In this document: in pieces, positions 1 to 6,215 of the stretch
Layout: each line of letters opens with the position of its first letter
Numbering within the stretch: the stretch's first letter is position 1
NCBI GenBank assembly: GCA_019113665.1
Contig: DXGW01000014.1
Location: 1 to 13,994, forward strand
DNA from: Candidatus Alistipes excrementipullorum
GTDB taxonomy: Bacteria > Bacteroidota > Bacteroidia > Bacteroidales > Rikenellaceae
Length of the DNA: 13,994 nucleotides
Reading direction: 5' to 3'
Made by a program: the position numbers and the translations under genes
The notes under the pieces: model-generated
What the model saw: only the letters and a program-made list of their open reading frames with translations
Databases searched by the model: none
Told to the model about the DNA's origin: nothing

Positions 1-57
1 AAGAAGGAGTTCTCGGAACTCGTCGGACAGATAGAGAAAACATTAAACAACAAATGA
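1..57 (+). CDS. 3' end of an unidentified gene (partial)
   Basis: Frame 1 is open from the window edge to a TGA at 55-57 and encodes 18 residues, KKEFSELVGQIEKTLNNK, a Lys/Glu-rich tail that looks helical. The TGA overlaps the first ATG of the next gene (ATGA at 54-57), the usual sign of translational coupling within an operon. In many bacteria pyrH (UMP kinase) precedes frr, but this tail does not resemble the usual PyrH C-terminus, so I give no product. The alternative is that the frame is not coding; the neat overlap argues against that. Confidence 0.5.
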   Translation, partial: KKEFSELVGQIEKTLNNK

Positions 58-617
58 TTATGGATACCAAAACTATTCTCAACGAGGCTTCGGCCCGCAT
101 GCAGAAGGCAATCGACTATCTCGAGGAGTCGCTTTTGAACGTACGTGCCGGCAAGGCTTCGCTCAATGTGCTGAACGGCGTATTCGTGGATTACTACGGA
201 TCGCAGACTCCGGTTTCGGGTGTTGCCAGCGTGACGGTACCCGATGCCAAGACCGTCCTTATCCAACCGTGGGACAAAAACATGATCCGCGCCATCGAAA
301 AGGCCATTCTCGATTCGAACATCGGTCTTACGCCGTCGAACAACGGCGAGCAGATCCGCCTGACGATGCCTCCTGTTACCGAGGAGCGCCGCAAGGAGTT
401 GGTGAAGCAGGTACGCGCCGAGGCTGAAACAGCCCGTGTAAGCCTGCGCAATGCACGCCGTGATGCTGTCGAGGCTTTCAAGAAGGCCATGAAGGAGGGT
501 ATGCCCGAGGACGAGTCGAAGGACGGCGAAACACAGTCGCAGAAACTGCTCGAGAAATATACCAAGATGCTCGATGCAGCCCTCGACCGCAAGGAGAAGG
601 AGATAATGACCGTATAA
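54..617 (+). CDS. frr: Ribosome recycling factor
   Basis: RRF acts with EF-G in the cytoplasm to split post-termination ribosomes from mRNA. The 187-residue product has the standard family length of about 185. It shows the expected long-helix N-terminus (MQKAIDYLEESLLNVRAGKA, residues 16-35), a central beta domain (LNGVFVDYYGSQTPV near residues 40-55; IQPWDKNMIRAIEKAI near 70-85), the conserved segment IRLTMPPVTEERRKELVKQV (about 101-120), and the C-terminal helix ending near LEKYTKMLDAALDRKEKEIM. Two in-frame ATGs exist, at 54 and 60. I keep the first because it overlaps the upstream stop, but a 185-residue protein from 60 (MDTKTIL) is equally plausible. No clear Shine-Dalgarno is seen, which is normal in this phylum. 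The next gene follows 27 nt later on the same strand. Confidence 0.97.
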   Translation: MIMDTKTILNEASARMQKAIDYLEESLLNVRAGKASLNVLNGVFVDYYGSQTPVSGVASVTVPDAKTVLIQPWDKNMIRAIEKAILDSNIGLTPSNNGEQIRLTMPPVTEERRKELVKQVRAEAETARVSLRNARRDAVEAFKKAMKEGMPEDESKDGETQSQKLLEKYTKMLDAALDRKEKEIMTV

Positions 618-644
618 CGCGGGTTGCTGCAGGATCTTTAGCCG

Positions 645-1280
645 ATGAGGAGGGTGATCATTGCGGCCGTTGCGGCCTGTATGCTGGTTTTTTGCACCGC
701 CGGACGTGTCCATGCGCAGATCTATGCCAAGATCAATGCGCTCTATGCCTGCGTCGGGGTGATAAACCCGCAGGTCGAATTCCGCTTGTCGAACCACTCG
801 ACTTTCCAGACGGAGTTCGTGTATTCGCCCTGGCAGTCGATAGCCAACGGACATCCCATGCATTTCGGTATCTTCATGAACGAGTACCGTTACTACATCA
901 GGCAGCATAACCGCGGATTTTACGTCGGCGGCAATGTGGGCATGATGGCTTTCAAGATGTCGAAGCCCGAACTCAAGGGCGGCCGCATCACTCTTGAGGA
1001 CCGTTACAGCAAGGGCTACGGCTTCATGTTCGGGTTGTGCGTGGGATATGAGTACATCTTCAGGGAGAGATGGGTGCTCGACGCCTTTTTCGGCTTCTCG
1101 TACATGACAAGCATGTACAACGGCTATTCTCTCGACGGGGTTATAGACATGCACCCTCACCGTCCCGACTGGAAGGAGCCTCCGTCGCCCGATCCGTTCA
1201 ACGGGTCGTCGGAATGGTATCCCAACAAGGTCGGAGTCTCGATCGGTTACCTGATCTTCAAGCCTAAAGACAAAAAGTAA
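645..1280 (+). CDS. Secreted/outer-membrane protein, DUF3575-like
   Basis: The 211-residue product starts with a classic signal peptide: MRR, a hydrophobic core VIIAAVAACMLVF, and a probable cleavage after VHA near residue 24. The mature part is rich in aromatic residues and glycine, with alternating strand-like segments (YAKINALYACVGVINPQVEF; FYVGGNVGMMAF; YGFMFGLCVGYEYIF; WVLDAFFGFSYM). This suggests a small beta-barrel or outer-membrane protein. The opening K-x-N-x-L-Y, the G-x-x-x-G-Y-E-Y and the W-x-L-D segments resemble the Bacteroidota family DUF3575, whose function is unknown; the assignment is from memory of the family pattern. It shares a strand with frr at 27 nt spacing and is closed by the terminator at 1289-1319, so it is probably the last gene of the frr transcript. 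I infer an envelope location but no molecular activity. Confidence 0.8.
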   Translation: MRRVIIAAVAACMLVFCTAGRVHAQIYAKINALYACVGVINPQVEFRLSNHSTFQTEFVYSPWQSIANGHPMHFGIFMNEYRYYIRQHNRGFYVGGNVGMMAFKMSKPELKGGRITLEDRYSKGYGFMFGLCVGYEYIFRERWVLDAFFGFSYMTSMYNGYSLDGVIDMHPHRPDWKEPPSPDPFNGSSEWYPNKVGVSIGYLIFKPKDKK

Positions 1281-1288
1281 AAGCATTG

Positions 1289-1319
1289 GGGCGCCAACCG
1301 GTTGGTTGGCGCCCTTTTT
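1289..1319 (+). terminator. Strong rho-independent terminator after the frr unit
   Basis: A perfect 11-bp GC-rich stem (GGGCGCCAACC at 1289-1299 pairing with GGTTGGCGCCC at 1304-1314) with a GGTT loop is followed directly by TTTTT (1315-1319). It begins 8 nt after the stop of the DUF3575-like gene. There is no T-tract on the opposite strand, so it works for the + strand only. Confidence 0.93.
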
Positions 1320-1335
1320 GTCGGTGTATACAATC

Positions 1336-1369
1336 AAAAGCGACAGTCAACATGTTGGCTGTCGCTTTT
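1336..1369 (-). terminator. Symmetrical hairpin, probable terminator of the glycogen operon (may act both ways)
   Basis: AAAAGCGACAG (1336-1346) pairs perfectly with CTGTCGCTTTT (1359-1369). The stem continues inward through one T-G wobble into CAAC/GTTG, giving a near-complete 34-nt palindrome. Both strands end in TTTT, so it can stop transcripts from either side. It lies between convergent units and is the only good hairpin downstream of the GH57 stop at 1457. Since the + strand already has its own terminator at 1289-1319, I assign it mainly to the - strand operon. Confidence 0.75.
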
Positions 1370-1456
1370 CTGATAACGATTCCGGTCATGAAGCCGTAGG
1401 TCAACTTTCAACCGTATGGAAAGTGCTCAGGCTGCCGGTCGGTTGCTGCAATGGTC

Positions 1457-2674
1457 TCAGGCCGTCTTGACCTTTTTGCGGGACTGTTTTGCTTCGAGGG
1501 CCTTTTCAACCTCTATCTCGAAGTCCGACAGAACGTTCATGTAGTTGATGAACGCCTCGTAGGAGGATCCGTAGGGGTTGAAGTACGAGTGTACGTCACC
1601 GTCGGAGAGCCATTTGGTAGCCATGTAGTAGAAGTGGTCCGAGGTCTGCATGAAGTTCCATACATAGTCGAAATCCTTGTTCTTCAATGCCTTTACCTTG
1701 TCCTTGAGAGCGTAGAGTTTCGAGAAGGCCTCGTTCTGCAGCTCGTTGCCGAGCCATGCCGTAACGTCGCGCTCCTCGTCGGCCCATGACATTACGTGCG
1801 GGCAGTGCAGCACCGATATGGGCTGGTGTTTTTCTGCGGCCTTCGTTACGGTCTCGAACTCCATGTCGCCGTTCTTCAGTATGGCTGCCGGCAGAGCCTT
1901 TACGAAATCGAGAATGCCGGTATTGGCTTTCTGGTGCTCGCCGAAGGTCTCGTAGTCCATGAAGAGGTTGATGATCTCGCCGGTTTCACCTGCAAGCCAC
2001 GATGCATATTTGTCGGCCGTGAGCGGATATTCGCTCCAGCCCTGGTTCGAGAAGCGGAAGGCTATGTCGTCCGAGAGCTTGTAGTTGCGCAGCAGCAGGC
2101 GCAGCTTCTGGTCGATGGCGTTGGTATAGACGAAGTCGGGCGATTTCCAGCCGAGGACGTGCTTGGCACCTTCGGCGAGCATCACCTTGAATCCCATCTC
2201 GGCAACCTGTGCACCTATCTCGTCCGAGTAGATGAGCTCGGTATTGCGGAAGGCGGTCGGCTTGAGTCCGAACTCCTTCTTTATCATGGCCGTGTGGAGC
2301 TTTACCTGCTCCGTGAAATCCTCCTTCGATGCCAGCGACGACAGCGAGTGCGAGTATGTCTCCGCGAGGAACTCGACGCACCCGGTCTCCGCCAGGGCCT
2401 TGAATGAGTTCAATACTTCGGGAGCGTATGCCTTGAACTGCTCGACAACGGTTCCTGTCAGCGAGAACGAGCAGCGGAATTTGCCCTTGTTCTCCTTTAT
2501 GAGTTTGAGAAGCAGCGCGTTCATCGGCAGATAGCACTGACGTGCAACTTTCTGCATGATTGCGCGGTTGGTCAGGTCGTCGAGGTAGTTGTGATCTTTT
2601 CCCATGTTGAAGAACCTGTAAGTCTTCAGTCGCCATGGTTGATGTACCTGAAAATATAAACAAATTGTCTTCAT
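1457..2674 (-). CDS. Glycoside hydrolase family 57 alpha-glucanase (alpha-amylase-like)
   Basis: The 405-residue cytoplasmic protein has no signal peptide. It carries the GH57 conserved regions in order: region 1 around the HQP motif (residues 11-13, in YFQVHQPWRL); region 2 at FSLTGTVVEQF (70-80); region 3 at FRNTELIYSDE (142-152), with Glu146 as candidate nucleophile; region 4 at DYETFGEHQ (240-248), with Asp240 as candidate acid/base; and region 5 around SDHFYYM (345-351). GH57 includes alpha-amylases, 4-alpha-glucanotransferases, branching enzymes and amylopullulanases, and the sequence alone does not settle which this is. Its place as the last gene of a glycogen operon, 15 nt after GT4, points to intracellular glycogen or maltodextrin. 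The start at 2674 puts the HQP region at the usual N-terminal position. A short Lys-rich C-terminus (KQSRKKVKTA) ends the chain. Confidence 0.92.
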   Translation of the reverse strand: MKTICLYFQVHQPWRLKTYRFFNMGKDHNYLDDLTNRAIMQKVARQCYLPMNALLLKLIKENKGKFRCSFSLTGTVVEQFKAYAPEVLNSFKALAETGCVEFLAETYSHSLSSLASKEDFTEQVKLHTAMIKKEFGLKPTAFRNTELIYSDEIGAQVAEMGFKVMLAEGAKHVLGWKSPDFVYTNAIDQKLRLLLRNYKLSDDIAFRFSNQGWSEYPLTADKYASWLAGETGEIINLFMDYETFGEHQKANTGILDFVKALPAAILKNGDMEFETVTKAAEKHQPISVLHCPHVMSWADEERDVTAWLGNELQNEAFSKLYALKDKVKALKNKDFDYVWNFMQTSDHFYYMATKWLSDGDVHSYFNPYGSSYEAFINYMNVLSDFEIEVEKALEAKQSRKKVKTA

Positions 2675-2689
2675 ATCCGGAGTGCAGTT

Positions 2690-4006
2690 TTAGTTTTTCT
2701 GATTTTTGTCGATAACCTCTTGGTATATGTCTTTGATTTTGGTTGCGGCATTGTTCCACTTGAGTCCCGTAACCTCTTCGAGGCCCTTCTGGGCGAACAT
2801 GTGGGACAGTGCCGGGTAGGTTATCAGTCCATATATTGCATCGGCCATGGCGTCCACGTCCCAGTAGTCGACCTTGATTGCGTAGTCGAGCACCTCGGCG
2901 ACACCGCTCTGTTTCGAGATGATGACCGGAACGTTCGAGCGCATCGCCTCGAGCGGGGAGATGCCGAACGGCTCCGATACCGACGGCATGATGTACACGT
3001 CCGACAGACGGAACATCTTGTGCACGTCCTCGCCGCGCAGGAAGCCCGTGAAGTGGAACCTGTCGGCGATGCCAAGGCGTGCGACGCGGCGTATGACATG
3101 GTTCATCATGTCACCCGAGCCGGCCATTACGAAACGTACGTTGGGCACGCGCTTGAGGACTTTGGCTGCGGCCTCGACAAAGTAGTCGGGACCCTTCTGA
3201 TAGGTTATTCGACCCAGGAACGTTACGATCTTGTCCTTGACTCCGCGCTCCTCCGGGGTTGAGTCCGCACCTTCGGCAAAGCGTACGGCGTTGTGTACCG
3301 TGACGACCTTGTCGGCCGGAATGCCGTACCGTTCGATTACGATGCGGCGTGTAAGGTTAGATACCGCGATGACCTTGTCGGCGGCCTCCATGCCGGCACG
3401 CTCGATGGCATAGGTCTGCGTGTTGATGTTTTCGCCGCTGCGGTCATACTCCGTAGCGTGCATGTGTACGACCAGCGGCTTGCCCGATACGCGTTTCGCG
3501 GCAATGCCGGCGTAGTAGGTGAGCCAGTCGTGGGCGTGGATCACGTCGAACTGACCTTCGAGTTCCCTGGCTACCTGGGCCGCAACGATGGCATAGCGTG
3601 CAACCTCTTCCATGAGGTTGGCGCCGTATTTGCCCGAGAATGTGTATCGCTGGCTCCAGATGTCATGGGTTTCCCATACTTTCCTGCCGCTTTTCACGAA
3701 CTCGTCGTGGTATTCGCGGTACTCTTCGGGCGTGATGTACGGAACGATGTTGGAATCGATACGTATGAACGATATCTTGTCCATCAGATCGTCCAGTCCG
3801 CCGTCCACGTTGCTGTAAACGGCATCTATGTCGCTTGCGTTGACGACATGCACGAAGCGCTGGTCCTCATCGCCCGATGCGCGCGGCATGACGAACGTTA
3901 CATCGACACCGTTGCGGGCGAGTCCACGCGTCATACCGTAGCATGCTGTTCCGAGACCTCCTGCTATATGCGGAGGAAACTCCCAGCCGAACATTAAAAC
4001 TCTCAT
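2690..4006 (-). CDS. GT4 family glycosyltransferase, glycogen-synthase-like
   Basis: This 438-residue GT-B enzyme starts with MRVLMFGWEFPPHIAGGLG; the Gly-rich loop GGLG (16-19) sits at the sugar-nucleotide cleft of the N-terminal Rossmann domain. Further marks are HAHDW (157-161), the diphosphate-binding pair Arg266/Lys271 in GRITYQKG, and the E-x7-E motif SEPFGISPLEA with Glu345 and Glu353. These are hallmarks of GT4 retaining glycosyltransferases, and the N-terminus resembles proteins annotated as archaeal/bacterial glycogen synthases. Donor and acceptor cannot be read from the sequence; alpha-1,4-glucan elongation is inferred from the neighbours. The gene starts 6 nt after the debranching-enzyme stop and ends 15 nt before GH57, so all three should be co-translated. 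Debranching enzyme, GT4 and GH57 in this order is, as I recall, a recurring Bacteroidota arrangement. The locus then holds two synthase-type enzymes, this one and the GT3 half of the fusion protein. Confidence 0.9.
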   Translation of the reverse strand: MRVLMFGWEFPPHIAGGLGTACYGMTRGLARNGVDVTFVMPRASGDEDQRFVHVVNASDIDAVYSNVDGGLDDLMDKISFIRIDSNIVPYITPEEYREYHDEFVKSGRKVWETHDIWSQRYTFSGKYGANLMEEVARYAIVAAQVARELEGQFDVIHAHDWLTYYAGIAAKRVSGKPLVVHMHATEYDRSGENINTQTYAIERAGMEAADKVIAVSNLTRRIVIERYGIPADKVVTVHNAVRFAEGADSTPEERGVKDKIVTFLGRITYQKGPDYFVEAAAKVLKRVPNVRFVMAGSGDMMNHVIRRVARLGIADRFHFTGFLRGEDVHKMFRLSDVYIMPSVSEPFGISPLEAMRSNVPVIISKQSGVAEVLDYAIKVDYWDVDAMADAIYGLITYPALSHMFAQKGLEEVTGLKWNNAATKIKDIYQEVIDKNQKN

Positions 4007-4012
4007 GACTGT

Positions 4013-6127
4013 TTATTGTTTTTTGTTGTTGTTCTTCTTGGTTGACGCTTTGGGGGCGGCAGCCGCCTTGGCACCGGCCTTTGCAGGTTTTCTGGCTGCG
4101 GTCTTCTTTTCGGCCGAAGCTTCTGCTGCCGTGCCGCCGGCCTTCGCCGGCTTCTTCTCTGCGGCCTTTGCCGTCGACTTCGTCGTGCGGGCCTTTTTCG
4201 AGTGCCGGGCGATCATGTCGCATATCTGTAGCAGTGCCCCCACGCTCAATGCCGACGATGTGGCTCCACGAGGTCCGTACGGGGGATCGGCGTCGTAGTA
4301 CTCCGACAGCGAGCCTATGCAGCAGGTCTGTATATCCTCGTTGAAGGCCTCGGCTATCTCGCGTGCGCTTGTCACGAAGTCGTCTCCCATCATCTGGAAC
4401 CCGTTGCGCACGTAGAATATCAGCGGCCATACCCATACGCCGCCGTTCATGCGGGCAAGGTCCTGCGAATGCTGGCTGTCGTCTGCCGTCGAATCGTAGA
4501 GCGGATTGCGGGGCGAGAGCGTGCGCAGTCCGCGCGGTGTGAGCAGGTGCTGTCTTACGGTCAGCACTACGGCCACGGTCTGCTCCTCGTTGAGCATCGT
4601 ATAGTCGAGACCGCATGCGATCATCATGTTGGGACGTATCGAGTGGTCGGCCGTATCGTTGTTGACATAGTCGTAGAGATAGCCCTTTTCGGCGTACCAG
4701 AACTTCTCGATGAACGAAGCCTTGGTCTTCTCGGGCAGCTCTTTCCACTCCTTGACGAAGGCCTTGTCTCCGAATTTGCCGGCCAGTGCGAGCGTATAGC
4801 ATACCGCATTGTACCACAATGCGTTGATCTCGACGGCATATCCCGGACGCGGGGTGACGGGTTTGCCGTCGACCTTCGTGTCCTGCCATGTGAGGGCCTC
4901 GTTCTCGGCAGCAGCCCATACAAGCCCGTTTTCGTGCAGGTATACACGTCCTCCGATGCCGCGTTTGTAGGCTTCGAGAACCGATTTCATGGCCTCGCCA
5001 TAGCGTTTCCACACTTCGGCGGCTCCGACATGCTTTTCAAGGTTCTGCAATGTCCAGAAGAACCACAGCGGGGCGTCGGCTTCGTTGTATGCCGATGCCG
5101 AGCCGGCGAAGTCGCCGTTGCGCATGTCGCGGACCATGGTGTCCAGAATATCCATGCAGTCCTCCTTGTATCCCTGCTCGAGAGTTATGCCCGGCAGCGA
5201 TATGAGGGTGGTGCGGCCGTCGACGCCGAGCCACGGGTATCCGGCGATCATCTCGGTGCGGCCGTCCGCGCGGCGTACGACGAACTGTCGGGCCGAGTGG
5301 CGCAGGCAGCTTATGAAGTCGATCTTGTGCGTGCGGCGGGCGATCGATGTTTCGTAGAACTCGCGTATGCTCTCGCACGAGGGCATCTCTTCGGTCGAGG
5401 CCGAGAAGATGACGCTTTCGCCCTTTTTGATCTTGAGTTCGAAGTATCCGGTCGTAAGAAGGTCCTCGTAGCCTTCATACCCGCGTTTGAGCTCCTGCTG
5501 GTATTCGAAGTCGTAGTACCAGTCGGGGGCGGGAATGAATTCGGCGTCGGCGCGGTCCGTCTGCAGGTAGAGCCACGGATATCCGTCGTAGAGGCGGCAT
5601 TTCACGCCGAAAGGTACCGGATATGAGCGGCCGTCGGCCTCCATGTTGGCATGGGTCAGTGCGTGCTTGTCACGGAAGGCGAAGAACGGACGCAGCCTGA
5701 TCGTCGTGTCGGAATGTGCGTCGAGCAGCGTGTAGCGTATCATCAGTTGCGTACGCTTGTGTATCCACAGAAGCTCTTTGCGGAGAATAACGCCGCCGAC
5801 ACGGTACGTGATCGTCGGGCACGGCGTGTAGCTGAAGTCGGTGATATACTTGTGGCCGCGCGGCTCGTATATCCCCTTGTAGCGGTGCAGTGCCAGGTTG
5901 AACGACTGATCGTGCTGTACGATCGTTTCGTCGAGAGACGAGAGCAGTACGCATGTTTTGTCGCTGTCGTCTATCGGCGCTACCATAAGGCCGTGGTATT
6001 TCCGCGTATTGCAACAGACAATTGTGGTGCTCATGTATCCGCCACGGCGGTCTGTCGCCAACATTTCGCGCTGGAGCGAATATTCGAGGTTTCCCAACTC
6101 GCCTTTGTCGAATGTTAATGCTGACAT
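4013..6127 (-). CDS. Glycogen debranching enzyme (amylo-alpha-1,6-glucosidase type, GDE_C) with a basic C-terminal tail
   Basis: The enzyme should hydrolyse alpha-1,6 branch stubs of glycogen in the cytoplasm. I set the start at ATG 6127, giving 704 residues (MSALTFDKGELGNLEYSLQR). The open frame continues to 6319, but that extension would overlap the preceding gene and read through its terminator. An N-terminal GDE domain (about 1-270) carries RRGGYMSTT and TRKYHGLMVAP. The C-terminal alpha/alpha-barrel domain (about 280-640) carries AGYPWLGVDGR (295-305), YNEADAPLWFF (347-357), TWQD (413-416), VTPRPGYAVEINALWYNA (424-441, with Glu433), GLRTLSP and GGVWVWPL, all typical of bacterial/archaeal-type debranching enzymes. 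Residues 642-704 form an unusual Lys/Ala tail, described separately. It is the first gene of the GDE-GT4-GH57 trio. No TAnnTTTG promoter was found in the 88 nt upstream, so expression may depend on read-through from the fusion gene. Confidence 0.94.
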   Translation of the reverse strand: MSALTFDKGELGNLEYSLQREMLATDRRGGYMSTTIVCCNTRKYHGLMVAPIDDSDKTCVLLSSLDETIVQHDQSFNLALHRYKGIYEPRGHKYITDFSYTPCPTITYRVGGVILRKELLWIHKRTQLMIRYTLLDAHSDTTIRLRPFFAFRDKHALTHANMEADGRSYPVPFGVKCRLYDGYPWLYLQTDRADAEFIPAPDWYYDFEYQQELKRGYEGYEDLLTTGYFELKIKKGESVIFSASTEEMPSCESIREFYETSIARRTHKIDFISCLRHSARQFVVRRADGRTEMIAGYPWLGVDGRTTLISLPGITLEQGYKEDCMDILDTMVRDMRNGDFAGSASAYNEADAPLWFFWTLQNLEKHVGAAEVWKRYGEAMKSVLEAYKRGIGGRVYLHENGLVWAAAENEALTWQDTKVDGKPVTPRPGYAVEINALWYNAVCYTLALAGKFGDKAFVKEWKELPEKTKASFIEKFWYAEKGYLYDYVNNDTADHSIRPNMMIACGLDYTMLNEEQTVAVVLTVRQHLLTPRGLRTLSPRNPLYDSTADDSQHSQDLARMNGGVWVWPLIFYVRNGFQMMGDDFVTSAREIAEAFNEDIQTCCIGSLSEYYDADPPYGPRGATSSALSVGALLQICDMIARHSKKARTTKSTAKAAEKKPAKAGGTAAEASAEKKTAARKPAKAGAKAAAAPKASTKKNNNKKQ
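4016..4204 (-). other. Histone-H1-like Lys/Ala low-complexity tail of the debranching enzyme
   Basis: The last 63 residues of the debranching enzyme contain by my count 20 Ala, 17 Lys, 2 Arg and only 3 Glu (net about +16). A KPAKAG unit occurs twice (in EKKPAKAGG and RKPAKAGAK), and the tail ends in KKNNNKKQ. It follows directly on the last helix of the catalytic domain (LLQICDMIARH). Such tails are usually disordered and bind polyanions or tether proteins; the role here is unknown. It stays in frame to the stop and the next gene starts 6 nt later, so it is not an obvious frameshift product. Confidence 0.85.
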
Positions 6128-6160
6128 ATTATGTTGAATTTTAGTGTTATCCTTCCGTGA

Positions 6161-6207
6161 AATTAATAAAAAAATCGGCATTATCCAAACGGGCAATGCC
6201 GATTTTT
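6161..6207 (-). terminator. Rho-independent terminator between the fusion gene and the debranching-enzyme operon
   Basis: AAAAATCGGCATT (6170-6182) pairs perfectly with AATGCCGATTTTT (6195-6207) around a 12-nt loop. Read on the - strand, the hairpin is followed by a T-rich run (seven Ts counting the stem end, then ATTAATT). It starts 9 nt after the stop of the GT3-GT35 fusion gene and lies 43 nt before the debranching-enzyme ATG, so it either ends the fusion transcript or attenuates read-through into the next three genes. Confidence 0.88.
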
Positions 6208-6215
6208 CGATGTGA

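Noticed and set aside
1..57. Naming the upstream fragment pyrH by analogy with the pyrH-frr order of other bacteria
   Set aside because: The 18-residue Lys/Glu-rich tail does not resemble the usual UMP kinase C-terminus, so I left it unidentified.
4469..5626. 385-codon + strand frame opposite the debranching enzyme
   Set aside because: Antisense shadow without motifs; the - strand frame carries all conserved debranching-enzyme blocks.
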